The position numbers were made by a program, and so were the translations under genes. A DNA stretch of 64,000 nt, from positions 248,001 through 312,000 of the forward strand of contig JALMLS010000440.1 in assembly GCA_038496445.1 (NCBI GenBank), in the 5' to 3' direction. The notes beneath the pieces were generated by a model. That model saw only the letters and a list, made by a program, of their open reading frames with translations, ran no database searches and was not told where the DNA came from. How positions within the stretch are numbered: position 1 is the stretch's first letter; every line of letters begins with the position of its first letter. This document shows, piece after piece, positions 27,115 through 40,100 of the stretch. Source of the stretch: Trichosphaerium sp. ATCC 40318 (lineage: Eukaryota > Discosea > Flabellinia > Trichosidae).

Positions 27115-28195
27115 CTATTTTGTGACCTCATAGGTATATCTAATACCCATTGACTTGACAGCCTCTTCTGAAATATTATCACAGTCCAGTACAGTAATAC
27201 TTTTCAGAGATTTCAAGTGCTTCAAGCAATCACCAGTAATCATGTAACAGTCATCTAACACAAGTTGTTCCAGGTTAACTAATGTCTTCAAACCTGAGTT
27301 TGTAAAATCACCATACTCAAGATGAAGATGTTTGACATTAGTCAACGCTTTGATTCAGTCATCCGTAAATGATTGAAGGTTGTTTATAATGCGTACTGTG
27401 TGTACATCACAAAGGTACTCAAGAAATCCATCTTTTCTTGTCGTTCCTTGAATGCCATCATTACTAAATTTAATCTCATGGACACCCTTGAGTGCCTTTA
27501 TTCCTTCAATGCCTAAATTATTGCAATCGTGAAGATGAATGGTGTGAACGCCAGCAAGAGCTTTGATGCCCTTATCTGTCACTTTTGGACCATAAAGATG
27601 AATTGTATGAACACTACCAAGAGCTTCAATACCTTTGTAAGTAACGTCAGTATTTAGAAGACTAATGTAATGAACACTAGCAGAGCTTCAACTCCTTTGT
27701 ATGTAACATTTGTATCATTCAAATAAATCGTATGAACGCCAGCGAGTGCAATCACACCATCATCTGTTACTCTTGTATAACCAAGGTTTATAGAGTGAAC
27801 ACCAGCAAGATATTCAATAGCTTCATCATCAATAGGAGTTTGATAAAGGTTAATTGTATGAACTCCTGCAAGCCATTTAACACCTTTAGCTGATACCTTA
27901 GTTTTACGAAGGTCAATCAAATTGTGTGAACTCCTTTAAATTTTTCCAGAAGATTGTCACCAGGAAACCCTTTAAGTAAATCATTAACTAACCGGATATT
28001 TGTGTGTTTAATGATGCCCTTGTGTTTTATAACTTCAAGTGCTTGCTTGTTTGTTGTTATACTGACGCTATAGTATCCAATGATGTCATGTATGATAGAA
28101 GAAAGGAGATGACATGTTTGACAAGCTTTAAATCGTGCTTTCCTTGTAAACAAGAGAATGCTCGCTATAATCTCTATTGGTAGATCCAATAACAT
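27115..28195 (-). pseudogene. F-box / LRR pseudogene with three lesions
   Basis: The start (ATG 28195) and F-box ('LLDLPIEIIASILLFTRKAR', then 'FKACQTCHLLSSIIHDI') match the intact paralogue at 19.9-20.5 kb. The chain of 'GVHTI' repeats then crosses three breaks: a small insertion with frameshift and stop at about 27917-27922, a one-base deletion at about 27675, and an in-frame TGA at 27357-27355 where a Gly codon is expected. Between breaks, the repeats stay clear ('GVHTIYLNDTNVTYKGVEAL', 'VTDKGIKALAGVHTIHL'). Full length would have been about 350 residues. The light damage suggests recent inactivation or copy-number turnover of the family. Confidence 0.8.
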
Positions 28196-28814
28196 TGTTT
28201 TAGCAGTCCACTATTGTTTTAGTTAAAATACATTACTGCGTTTTACCGTTTATCCTAGACGTTTGTGAAGTCAGGCTCTATGTCCATGGCTGTGGGAGGC
28301 TTATATCCAAAGAGTACGGAAGAGTGGTTATCGTATTTATTCCCGTGAGATAGTGATCTCCGGGCGGTGTACAAGTGAATCACACTCCTTGAACTCAGCG
28401 GTGTTACATTTTTCACTCTTACAGCTGCGCTTTCCGACAAAAGGAACGGCGAAGACCGTTAATAGCTTGACTGCTACTGAAACGTTCATGTGGACTCTTT
28501 TATAAATTCTAGCCCTTCAAACTTGACAATTCTGCTACAGGTTCTGTCACGTGACATAAGCAAAGTGAGTCTTAAATTCGCTAAAAAGCGTCAATAAATT
28601 AATTACACCACGAACAACAGCTTTGGTATGATCTTAACATGACAATTATCAATTATGCAACTATGTGGTTTTTATTACAATGCAGTTTCCACTTTGTAAA
28701 GCATTGATACGGTCATGTTACTTGTCTTGTAGGCTGTTAACAACATTTATTTGAGCACTCTGAATAAGAATAAAAATGTGTCGTGTACAACATAAGTCAC
28801 GTGACTAAATTGTT
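28196..28814. other. Intergenic stretch with a possible tiny secreted ORF
   Basis: A minus-strand ATG at 28489 opens about 50 codons beginning with a hydrophobic signal-like run ('MNVSVAVKLLTVFAVPF'), and a good donor (GTAAGAGT) lies inside it. I cannot build a convincing gene from it. CACGTG at about 28548 and 28797. Confidence 0.3.
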
Positions 28815-29738
28815 TTAATTCCAGACTCTGATAAACTTGATACCAGCTGCTTCAACATGCTCTTGTATAATATTTGAATTAAAAGTGGCTTCAATGACTT
28901 TAAGAGATTGCATGTGTTTAAAAAAGTCAGTGTTAATACCAGTACAATGAACCAGCTTAAGGCGTTTAAGGTTACCCAAATTCTTAAACCCTGATCCTGT
29001 TACATTGTAACATTCATACAAGACAAGCCATGTTACATTAGTAAATGCCTTAATTCCTTCATCACTGACTAAGTGAGATCCATGTGAGTTTGGTTCTTTC
29101 AATACAATTGTAGAAGCATTACTAAGGTGGTGAAGATATTCATCTTTTGGGTTTCTTACAATGATGTTATGTACATCTTTAAGTGCTTTAACTCCCTCTG
29201 CAGTTATCCCGAACTTATCACCATTAAAGCTAATATAACGAACACCTGTAAGTGCTTTTAATGAGACATCTGTTAATGATGTATATTCCAAGCTGATTGT
29301 GTGAATATCATTTTTTTGAACTAATGCAAGAATGCCTTTATCTGTAATCTTCGTGTCATCAAGTAGTATTGTATGTACTCCTGATAACTCTTTAAGGCAT
29401 TCATCTGTTACTTTGGTATAAGAAAGCTTTATATTGTGAACACCATCAAGACAAGCCATATCATCAGGTGACACCTGCAAACCCCACACACTTCGAATTT
29501 TTGTGTTTTTAAGCAATGGGCTGCCCTTTAAAACTTGACAATCTGCTGAGGACTGTAATTCGATGCTTACAAAGCCGAGATTATGTCGAATGATGTTGTT
29601 AAAGAGATGGGAGGTTGTGGTGGCGCTAATACGTTGCTTTTTGGGTAAATACCGTAAGATACAAGTTAACGTCTCTGCTGGTAGCGTGGTAATGCTAGCG
29701 ACGCGCTGTGATGACGATTGTTGCTGTTTGTTTTCCAT
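28815..29738 (-). CDS. F-box / leucine-rich repeat protein, intronless (307 aa)
   Basis: One intact frame from ATG 29738-29736. A polar N-terminus of about 18 residues precedes the F-box ('LPAETLTCILRYLPKKQRIS'). Then come about nine LRRs with the family pattern 'GVHxIxLxxTKVTDECLKEL'. Several repeats depart from the cysteine form ('DGVHNIKLSYTKVTDECLK', 'LVLYECYNVTGSGFKNL'). It is the longest intact member here and aligns end to end with the three-exon gene at 6.7-8.2 kb, so the two probably share an ancestor that either gained or lost introns. CACGTG at about 28797 sits just beyond the stop codon. Likely an SCF substrate receptor; target unknown. Confidence 0.82.
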   Translation of the reverse strand: MENKQQQSSSQRVASITTLPAETLTCILRYLPKKQRISATTTSHLFNNIIRHNLGFVSIELQSSADCQVLKGSPLLKNTKIRSVWGLQVSPDDMACLDGVHNIKLSYTKVTDECLKELSGVHTILLDDTKITDKGILALVQKNDIHTISLEYTSLTDVSLKALTGVRYISFNGDKFGITAEGVKALKDVHNIIVRNPKDEYLHHLSNASTIVLKEPNSHGSHLVSDEGIKAFTNVTWLVLYECYNVTGSGFKNLGNLKRLKLVHCTGINTDFFKHMQSLKVIEATFNSNIIQEHVEAAGIKFIRVWN

Positions 29739-30049
29739 AACGTTGTTTGCGATGCCTATCGTGCTTGTAGCTGTTGATCACTAACGACACAAGTGGTTCA
29801 ACCGTGCTGTAGCAAAAACAGACTTTGAGAATTTGGAAGGAACTTGACCGAGTAGAGAACTTCTCTATGAAATTACACTACTTTTTGTTTTTTTTCGAAT
29901 TTTCCATGTTGTATTAACACCTACCATTTCCATACCTCTTATTTTGTATGCCATGATCTAGAAGGGTAAGCATAATATTTTTTGCTGGTTAAAACGAACT
30001 ACATCCTGACAGTGACTTAACAAATTCTAAAAATTGTTTGTTTATTACT
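29739..30049. other. Short intergenic stretch, no gene seen
   Basis: Presumed upstream region of the F-box gene and 3' flank of the giant filamin-like gene, both on the minus strand. No motif stands out. Confidence 0.4.
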
Positions 30050-31113
30050 TTACAAAATAAACGATTGAACTTCTGTTTCAGGTGTCGTTATCAATACATC
30101 ATCAGTGTTAAGTACTGTACGAAGCTGGTCTTGTTCGTATCTATTCTTTTTCTTACGCTGAGCATACCATATTGGTATAGGCATCAGAATGAGAAGAAGA
30201 CCAAGAACACAATATGCAATGATCAAGTAAACTAAAGTGAAAATAAAGTAAGCTGGTAATGTTCGCTTTGTGTTTGAGTTTCAGCGAACCTTTTGTTGTC
30301 AGGAATGTGGTATTCGCACAAGCGGGTTGCCTGTCGTGTCTCCAGAACCATATACTACCAAGCATCTGCAAGGTAATTCGTTAGAGGCAAAAGAGAACGA
30401 AGGTAACATAAACAGAAAAAAAGAGGAATAGTGATTCCGAAACTCGTTTCACGTTCTTTTCTCCACGGTTTGTGAGTGGCTTATTTACGTACCAACCAAA
30501 CAAGAGCAGATGCAAAGCTCAGCGCAAAAGTGATGACTGATATCCTAATTAAAATAAGACTTTGTACGAGTTACAAAACAAATAAAGTTGCCGATTTGAT
30601 TCAAGTCATACCAGCCTTTGTGCATTCTTCCATCTTCTGATTTTTTGCGCCATAGCCGTGGATAATACACGCATCCAAGAGATAATCCCATGAGTAATCC
30701 CATAACAACTTGTATGATACCAGTCACGAGCTGTTAAAGAAAAGGTGTAAGTTCAAAGCACTAAAAAGCATTTTTTTGTGTTTGTACCAGAAATAGTTCT
30801 AATGGTGAACAGCTTGGTTGATATTCTGCAAATACATAGAAAAACCATGCGGCTGATCCAAGTAGTATAGCAAGTATTATCAAATAAGTTATCAACACAC
30901 AACATGTTTGTGCTTTCGAATCTTCAAAAAAACTGTTAGTGGTTTTTTTTGGTTACACTTTGGGTTCTTTTGACGTACTCTTGTCATCTTGTAGTTCTAT
31001 AGAATCCATATCTTTAAATGGTTTAACATCATAAATAGCCAAATCAGCAGTATCAAGCTCTATAGGTAGCTTTGGGTACTTGACACGACCTTTTTTGTCT
31101 AATTTGCTGTCTA
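30050..31113 (-). other. C-terminal exons of the filamin-like gene: linker and four TM segments
   Basis: After the last Ig repeat, an exon (31113-30979) encodes a charged linker ('RVKYPKLPIELDTADLAI'). It ends at a GTACGT donor; the intron 30978-30922 is 57 bases. Following exons encode TM1 ('CVLITYLIILAILLGSAAW'), 'EYQPSCSPLELFL', TM2 ('TGIIQVVMGLLMGLSLGC'), basic 'YYPRLWRKKSEDGR', TM3 ('VITFALSFASALVWL'), a short loop, TM4 ('VYLIIAYCVLGLLLILMP') and a cytosolic tail ending at TAA 30052-30050. Phases agree at every joint. I find no ATG that would start this part as a separate gene except an internal Met in the linker ('DMDSIELQDD'), so fusion is favoured but not proven. Confidence 0.65.
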
Positions 31114-34100
31114 TAAACAAACATGTCAGAAAAAGCACATAAAAAACACGTGGAAACAACTTGAGGTTTCAAAGTAGTTAAGTAGAAACTAATAAATATC
31201 CGAGTGATGTTGTTTAAAGATTTACAGGAAGATAAAATGTTTTGAGGAGATGATAGAAGAATAGTTTTTTTTTTCATTGTACCTTTTGATACAAGAACAC
31301 TTATTGGCTCTAGTGTGTTATCACCATGTTTGATTACAATCTCATGATCTCCAAATACCTTAGGCTTAAATGTACAACGCATTGTACGATCTTCGCCTTT
31401 AAGAGAGTATTTATCGCTATGCTCTATTTCGTTCTTTGAAGGATCCAAAACTGTGACCTAAAACTTCATCAACAAAAGAGTCTCGTTGACGTAATTCAGG
31501 TTCTAGAAATCTTAACAAGTTTCGTACATGTACATCTCTTGAACTTGATTCTCCTAGTTCAATAACGAAGTAATGAGGTGCTGGCTTCGTTTTTGGTTTC
31601 TCTTCTTGAACAATTGTTAAAAAGAACGAACTAAATACTAGTGTAGCATCACATACCTTCACGATCGAATACAGAGAGTTCCTTTTCTATTGTTTCTCCT
31701 TCATATTCTAAGCTTAAAATATATTTTCCTTGGCTATCTGGAGTGAAAGATAATACAACATCATCACCACTCTTAGAGACCTTAAACAAGTTATTCTCAA
31801 ATTATTCTCGCATCTTGCTACAATTTTTTGGGACCTACCTTAGCTGGGTGGACTTGACCATCTTCGGTCTTTACTAAAGCGGTGACTTCTGATGCGTCAA
31901 TATCGTCTAAAGGTACAATGTCGCCAAAATCGACCGTTTGGCTGACTTCTTGCTCAGCGACCCAAATCTTACTCCCAACCAGTTTAATAGACGGTTCTAG
32001 CTCCTGCTCTGTTTCCGATGGTTCTAAACAAACTATGAGTAAGAGCAAGAGATTTTTTCTTGGTACCTGGCATAGGATGTACTGTAACATCTTCCTTAAG
32101 TAATAGTTCTCCTTTGTAAGAAACAGTAAGTGGTAAAACACCAACAGATTTTGGATGGAACGTCAATCCAACTTGTCCAACTCTATCACTAAAGAGAAGC
32201 ATTAGGATTGAACCACGAGCACAAGGAATACATATCAAGAAGTCGGTTCAAACAAAAGAGTAGCATACGTAGGAGATATAGAAGGATTTGTGATGAGAGG
32301 AATTTCAATGTTGACATTTTCTATTTCAACTGGAAGCACTTCTCCTGTTTTTCTGTTTGTAAATGATATTATTCCATTAACAACAGATCCAGCTACTACA
32401 TCTTCAGGTATACTAGAAGACGCTGTTGCGACTATAAAAAGTAGGTGAGTTTGTGAGCAAAAGCAAAGAGTAAAAGACAGTATGAGAAGAATACAAGAAA
32501 AGTTTTTGCGCGTGGCCTTGGTGGTTAAAAACATTGCTTGAGTCGTACCTATTGTTGGCTTCTTAACTTGAACTTCTGCTGTAACAAGTGGTACACCTTT
32601 TAGAGTTACTGCTAGCTTCCCTTGGCCAGGATTATTCGGAGTTACTTCGAAAGGCACTTTTCCAGTGATGATAGATTCTTCGACTTTACACTCTTGGTCA
32701 TTAAGGAATACTTTAATATCAGCTGCGCTGACATCCATAGCTAATCCAGTCTCACCATCGTTGATAGTAAGAAGACCCTTTTCATCATCTTTGGCTGTAA
32801 GAATTGGAAAACCTGTTGATGGATTTGTTCGATCTGAAGCGAAAGATATCGATGCTTGAGGCATAGGTGGTATTGTTACTTTTGATGTATCAGTCTTTAC
32901 GATATCTCCATCATACTCAAAAGTTACTATCATATCACCTTGTTTCTCTGGTGTTATTGAAACGCTTATTTTGTTATCGGTTGGGACATCAATAAGAATC
33001 TTTGATTGAGGTTCTGTTGTCACATTTAATTTCTCTGCATCTATTTCGTGAGGTGATTTGTTGATTTCTCTGTGAATACAAGATCTGCAACGTATGTTTT
33101 ACCAACAGTCATCTTATCAGGCAGCGTCGAAGTGACAGAGAGCTCTAAACGCAAAAGTTAAAAATCAAACAAAACAATTTTTGTTTCTTCAGCACCTGTT
33201 TTTGCGTCAACTGCGAATGCTTGAGGCTCAACTTTAGCACCATCATATGTAATGGATACATGGTGAGTTCCTGGGTTAGGAGCTACGAAATCTACTGTAT
33301 CGTTTGTCAGAGTTGTTGGTGTTTCTGGAATGGATATAGCCAGTTTTGATAAATCTATTTTACAAGGTTTTCCGTTCTCTGAGTTTGTTGCTGAAACCTT
33401 TGCAGAAACTTTAGAACCTGTAATAACATCCTCTGGAATATCTAGGGTTATATTTGGTACTAAACAATTGCGTTAGATAAGCTGTACTTCAAAGAAAAGG
33501 TAACCATAATTCGTACATTGAAGCACATCGACATCTTGTTCGAGGATGTTATTCCCTCCGCTTTCTACGATCATCTTCTGTTTACCAGGATTTGTAGGTT
33601 CAAGATCAATAGTGAATGTACCAGGTACATCACCAACAGATAGTTGTACATCATTACCAGAAAGCGAACAAGAAATATCATCCAAGTCTAAAGGTATTGG
33701 TTCTTTTGTCTCTTCATCACTTATTGCAAGTTTTGCATTATACTTATTCTTGGCATACAACCGCTCTGGTAGCTCTACAGAAGCAACAATGACTACATAC
33801 GAATAAGTTAAATATGTCATAATAAATCACGTGATAATTTTTTTAGTTCGTACCTTGTGGTGATTTTGATTCAAAATCCTTTGAAAGAACTTCATCTCCA
33901 TCATAAGAAATGACAAGTTTGTTTGGACCAACTTTTTCTGTAAAAATTTTCAAAGGTACTTCATGAGGAACATCAGAAGATCCAATATCTACATCACCAT
34001 CTTCAAGTGTTGCTTTAACTTTCTCTTTATCAATAGGATATCCTTCATCTGATACTGAGTCCTTCGCCTTTAATACAACCTCAAGAGGAGTACCAGCTAG

Positions 34101-37100
34101 ATTATCTGGTACTTCGCACGTGAAAGTTGGTTTTGATTTAGGCGACACGTCTAGTTTGCATGACGCCATTTCTTTATCTTCGTAGTTTACAACAATATCC
34201 ACAGGACCTTCGTCACTTGGCGTTAATGAGACGGAAACCATACCAGGCTTGTCTGGGATTGGTTCTACTTTGACAGGAGTGCCGTTTGAAGTTGTAACTG
34301 ATAGTTTGGACATGTCAATTGGCATTGGATCTCCAGATGCGTTATCTGTTAAAGAAAAGTTTGTAGAGAGTTCTGAACCTGCTTTTGGCTCTTCTGGGAT
34401 ATCTTGGAATGCACCCAAAGGCTCTAAAGGAGAATTAAGTCAGAAAAGTGTTTTTGAGTTCAACGAAAACAAGCTTTCATCGTGTTGGCACTTGCCTTGT
34501 TTGTTGTTTATCTGAATCTCCTTTGACAGTATTTCTTCATTGTCTAGAGTTACCTTTATCGTTGATTTACCAGGTTCGTCAACAGAGAAAGAAACTGGGA
34601 AAGTTCCAAGAGCATCAGAGTCACTAACGTCTATTGTACCATTCTCGATTGTGACATTAATCTTATCTTTTGCAACATCCATAGGTTCCGACTTTATGGC
34701 GTCTACTACGAATAAAGTAGCATTAACAGTATCACCAACTATCAAGTCTTCAGGTATGTCTTCGATTTTAGCGACTGGTTCTTAGTGAGAAAGAATTAAG
34801 TTAACAATAAAGATCTAGTTAAGAAAAGTTTTTCTTGATGGCGTTATCTTTACCTTTTTTGGCTTCGAACGTTATATCCTTGGTACCAATAACAGTTGCT
34901 TCATAGAATACTTCAAGCTTTTTGGTACCATCATTAGTGAATGGCAAAGGTATTTTGAATTCTGAAGGGTTATCGGTTGGAGTACATTCGACATCTTCAT
35001 CGCCAAGTGTGGCTTTGATGTCATCTGATTCCAATCCTGGGAACGGTTCTGTTGATTCTTCATCAACAACTTTGACGATAGCTTCAGCATCTGTGCCTTC
35101 AGCAACTGTATCTGGTGCTGTAAACTCGGCAACAGGAACTACAAATGAGTTAGTACAAATAAAGTTCGAATTGTACCCTTACCTTTCTTTGATACAACAG
35201 GGATTTCTTGAGATAGCACATCAGCATCGTTGTATTTTGCAGAGATTGTGAGAGGTCCAACAGATTCAGGAGTGAACGAGATTGATACTTCATTTGGATG
35301 ATCATCAACAGACTCAACTGTGACTGGAACATCACCAGAAAGAGTGACATTCAAACTATCTTTATCAATGTCCATTGGATCGCCTGATTCTTTGTCTGTC
35401 ATTTGGAGTGTCAGTTGAGATTCGGAACCAGCAATGATCTCATCAGGAGCATCATCAATTGTCATGATTGGTACTAAAATTAACATTAACAAAGTTTGCG
35501 GAAAACAAATGAGATGGTTGTACCTTGTTTCTTTTTAGCATCGAGCTCCTTTGACAATATTTCTTCACCATCATAAGTCACTACTAGTTTGTTGCTGTCT
35601 TCATCAGGGGTGAATGTGAAAGGAACTTGTCCAAGTGTATCAGAATCACCAACTTCAACAGGTTTGTCACCAACAGTGACAGCGAGTTTGTCTTTCTCGA
35701 CTTCCATTGGCGATTCTGTGACTGAATCTACAACCTTCAATGTTGCTTCAACAGGTTCACCAATAGTAAGGGTTTCAGGTAAGCCTTCACAAGTTGCAGA
35801 TGGAGCTTGAGTGATTGATTAGTAAAATAAGAATAAGTACAGTCCTAGGTTACCTTTCTTGTGTTCAAAGTTGATATCTTTTTTACCGATGATGGTTGCT
35901 TCATAGAGAACTGATAGCGTCTTTTTACCTTCTTCAGTGTACTTTAAAGGTATTTTGAATTCTGAAGGATTATCTGTTGGGGTGCAATCGACATCTTCAT
36001 CACCAAGAGTGGCTTTAATGTCATCTGACGCCAAACCTTCAAATGGTTCTTTGGATTCTTCATCAAGCACTTTGACGATCGCTTCAGACTCTATGCCTTC
36101 AACAACTGTATCTGGTGCTGCAAACTCGGCAACAGGAACTACAAACAGGGTTATTGAAAATTATGGGTTGATGGGAGCTGTAGATGATACCTTTCTTTGA
36201 TACAACAGGTATTTCTTGAGATAACACATCAACGTCGTTGTATTTAGCGGATATGGTGAGAGGCCCAACAGATTCAGGAGTGAACGAGATTGATACTTGA
36301 TTTGGATGATCATCAACAGACTCGACTGTGACTGGTGTATCATCAGAAAGAGATACACTCAAACTATCCTTATCGATGTCTATTGGATCACCTGACTCTT
36401 TGTCTGTCATTTGAAGTGTCAGTTGAGACTCGGAGCCAGCAATGATCTCATCAGGAGCATCATCAATTGTAACGGTTGGCACTAAAATCACGTAAGGGCT
36501 AGAAATCCCCACAGTTCTATGTACCTTGTTTTGGCTTCACTTCAAAGTCTTTTGACAATACCTCTTCACCATCATACGTAACTGTGAGCTTGTTATCTCC
36601 TGCTTCTTCGACAGTGAAAGTGACAGGTGCTTGTCCGAGAGTTTCAGAATCGCCAACTTCAACTGTTCCTTTGTCAACACTAACATCAAGTTTGTAGTTC
36701 TCAATTGGCATTGGAGTATCTGTTACTGAGTCCTTTAGGCTAATTACGACTTTATTAGGCTCTGAGACTATAACATCTTCAGGTAAGTTGTCACAAGAAG
36801 CCACAGGTACTAGGTGTATGTTATGTTTGGTCGGTGTAATTTTTTAAGTACCTTTCTTGTGTTCGAAGTTTACATCTTTTGTTCCAATAACTGTAGCCTC
36901 GTAGAGCACTGATAGCGTTTGTTTGCCTTCTTCAGTGTACTTCAAAGGTATTTTGAACTCTGAGGGGTTATTGGTTGGAGTACATTCGACATCTTCATCA
37001 CCAAGTGTAGCCTTGATATCATCTGATTCCAATCCTGCAAATGGTTCTTTTGATTCTTCATCGAGAACTTTCACGATCGCTTCAGACTCTGTACCTTCAA

Positions 37101-40100
37101 CGACTGCGTCTGGTACTGTGAATTCGGTAACAGGAACTAAATAATATTAAACTACAGTATACGTTGTAAACGGTATTAGTGCACCTTTCTTTGATACAAC
37201 AGGAATCTCTTGAGATAGCACATCAGCATCATTGTATTTTGCGGATATTGTAAGAGGTCCAACAGATTCAGGAGTGAATGAGATTGAGACTTCATTTGGA
37301 TGATCATCAACAGACTCAACTGTGACTGGAACATCACCAGAAACAGTAACACTCAAACTATCGTTATCAATGTCCATTGGATCGCCTGATTCCTTGTCTG
37401 TCATTTGGAGTGTCAGTTGTGACTCGGAACCAGCGATGATCTCATCAGGAGCATCATCAATTGTCATGGTTGGTACTAAAATTAACATTAACAAAGTTTG
37501 CGGAAAACAAGTGAGATGCTTGTACCTTGTTTCTTTTTAGCTTCAATCTCCTTTGACAATATTTCTTCACCATCATAAGTTGCTGTTAACTTACTATTAC
37601 CTGGTTCATCAATCGTAACAGTGATAGGAAGTTGTCCAAGTGTATCAGAATCACCAACTTCAACAGGTTTGTCACCAACAGTGACAGCGAGTTTGTCTTT
37701 CTCGACTTCCATTGGCGATTCTGTGACTGAATCTACAACATTTAACGTTGCTTCAACAGGTTCACCGACTGTGAAGACTTCAGGCAATCCTTCGCATGTT
37801 GCAGAAGGTACTAAAGAAATACCATTAATTTTTTCTGCCGTTAACTATCGTATTGTACCTTTCTTGTGTTCAAAGTCTACATCTTTGGTGCCGATGACTG
37901 TAGCCTCATAAAACACTGATAGGGTCTGTTTACCTTCTTCAGTGTACTTTAAAGGTATTTTGAACTCTGAAGGGTTATCGGTTGGAGTACACTCGATGTC
38001 TTCATCACCAAGTGTGGCTTTGATATCATCTGGACCCAAACCTTCAAATGCTTCCTTTGATTCTTCATCAAGAACTTTCACGATGGCGTCAGCATCTGCG
38101 CCTTCAACAACTGTATCTGGTGCTGTAAACTCGGCGACAGGAACTAAAAGGGGTTATTGAAAATTATGGGTTGATAGGTGCTGTGGGTGATACCTTTCTT
38201 TGATACAACAGGTATTTCTTGAGATAACACATCAGCATCATTATATTTTGCGGATATGGTGAGAGGCCCAACAGACTCAGGAGTGAACGAGATTGATACT
38301 TCATTTGGATGATCATCAACAGACTCAACTGTGACTGGAACATCACCAGAAAGAGATACACTCAAACTATCTTTATCAATGTCCATTGGATCGCCTGATT
38401 CCTTATCTGTCATTTGGAGTGTAAGTTGAGACTCGGAACCAGCGATGATCTCATCAGGAGCATCATCAATTGTCATGGTTGGCACTAAAAATAAGTTACA
38501 ATGAAGTCATGTACAAATATGTTCTTACCTTGTTCTGGGTTTGCTTCAAAGGCTTTTGATAATATCTCCTCACCATCGTAAGTAACTGTTAGCTTGTTAT
38601 CGCCCGGTTCATCAATCGTAAAAGTGACAGGAACTTCTCCAAGCGTTTCAGAGTCACCAACTTCAACATTTCCAGAATCAACAGTCACAACAAGTTTATC
38701 TTTCTCGACTTCTAATGGTGACCCAGATACTGTGTCAATAACTTTAACAACAGATTCAATAGGTTGACCAACAATTATATCTTGAGGTAACTCGCATTCA
38801 GCACCAGGAACTAAGAGTGAAGAAAGTGAGTCGAGACGAGAAGTGAAAACCCAAAAAAAATCGAAAAAAAGTTTACCTTTCTTTGCTTCGACATGTATGT
38901 CCTTTGATCCAATTTCATTGTCTTGATAGCTTACAGAAAGCTTCTTATCGCCAGGTTCATTCAGTGGAATACTGACAGTAAACTCCCCAGGGTTATCTGA
39001 AGGCTCACAAGCTAGATTTTCAGCATCAAGTAGAACTTTGACTTCAGCGGCAGGAATATCCGAAAGTGGCTCATCTGTTGCTGCATCCTTGATAGCAATA
39101 GCTACAATAGCATCTGTTCCTTCTACTAGTTCATCTGGTAGTACAATACTAGCCGTAGGTACTAAAGAAAATGAATTAAAACTCAAACAAGAAGTCGTTC
39201 TTACCTTTCTTAGCAACAACTTTGAGTTCTTTGTTGATAATATCTTCACCGTTGTACTTCGCAGTAATAGTTGTATCACCAACTTTATCAGGCTTGAAAG
39301 ATATCTCTACTTTGCTTGGTTCGCCTTCAACAGGGTCAACAGTAACATCGCTACCATCAGATGTTTCAACGCTCAAGTTTTCTTTGTCAATCTCGATCGC
39401 ATCACCAGACTCCTTGTCTGTGACTTGCATCGTAATTTTAACATCTCCTCCTTCAGTCACTTCTTCAGGACAATCTTCAAAAGCTCCAACAGGGACTAAA
39501 GGAGAAACTTGTTAACAACGAAGACTTGATTTAAGTGAAACTTTTTGAGGTACCCTGTTTCTTCTTTGATGCGATGTCGGTTGATAGAATTTCTTCGCCA
39601 TCATAAGTAGCTTTGAGATTGTTGTCACCTGCTTCATCGATTGTTACAGTGATAGGTACTTCTCCAAGTGTGTCAGAGTCACCGACTTCGACATTTCCGT
39701 TATCAACAGTGACAGCGAGCTTGTCTTTGTCTACTTCCATTGGAGTGTTATCAACTGAATCTACAACCTTCAATGTCGCTTCAAAAGGTTCACCAGCAAG
39801 GATGTCTTCTGGTACGCCTTCACATGTTGCTGATGGAACTTTCTTATGCTTGAAGTCTATGTCTTTTGTACCGATGACGGTTGCCTCATAGAGCACTGAT
39901 AGTGTCTGGTTACCTTCTTCAGTGTATTTCAAAGGTATTTTGAACTCTGAAGGGTTATCGGTTGGAGTACATTCGACGTCTTCATCACCAAGAGTGGCTT
40001 TAATATCATCTGACTCTAATCCTGCAAATGGTTCTTTGGATTCTTCATCGAGCACTTTAACGACAGCTTCAGCATCAGTGCCTTCAACAACTGTATCTGG

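Noticed and set aside
30931-30954. A 24-base intron joining the filamin-like gene to the TM exons
   Set aside because: It would keep frame but is far below the usual intron length. A 57-base intron from an upstream GTACGT donor (30978-30922) also keeps frame and is preferred.
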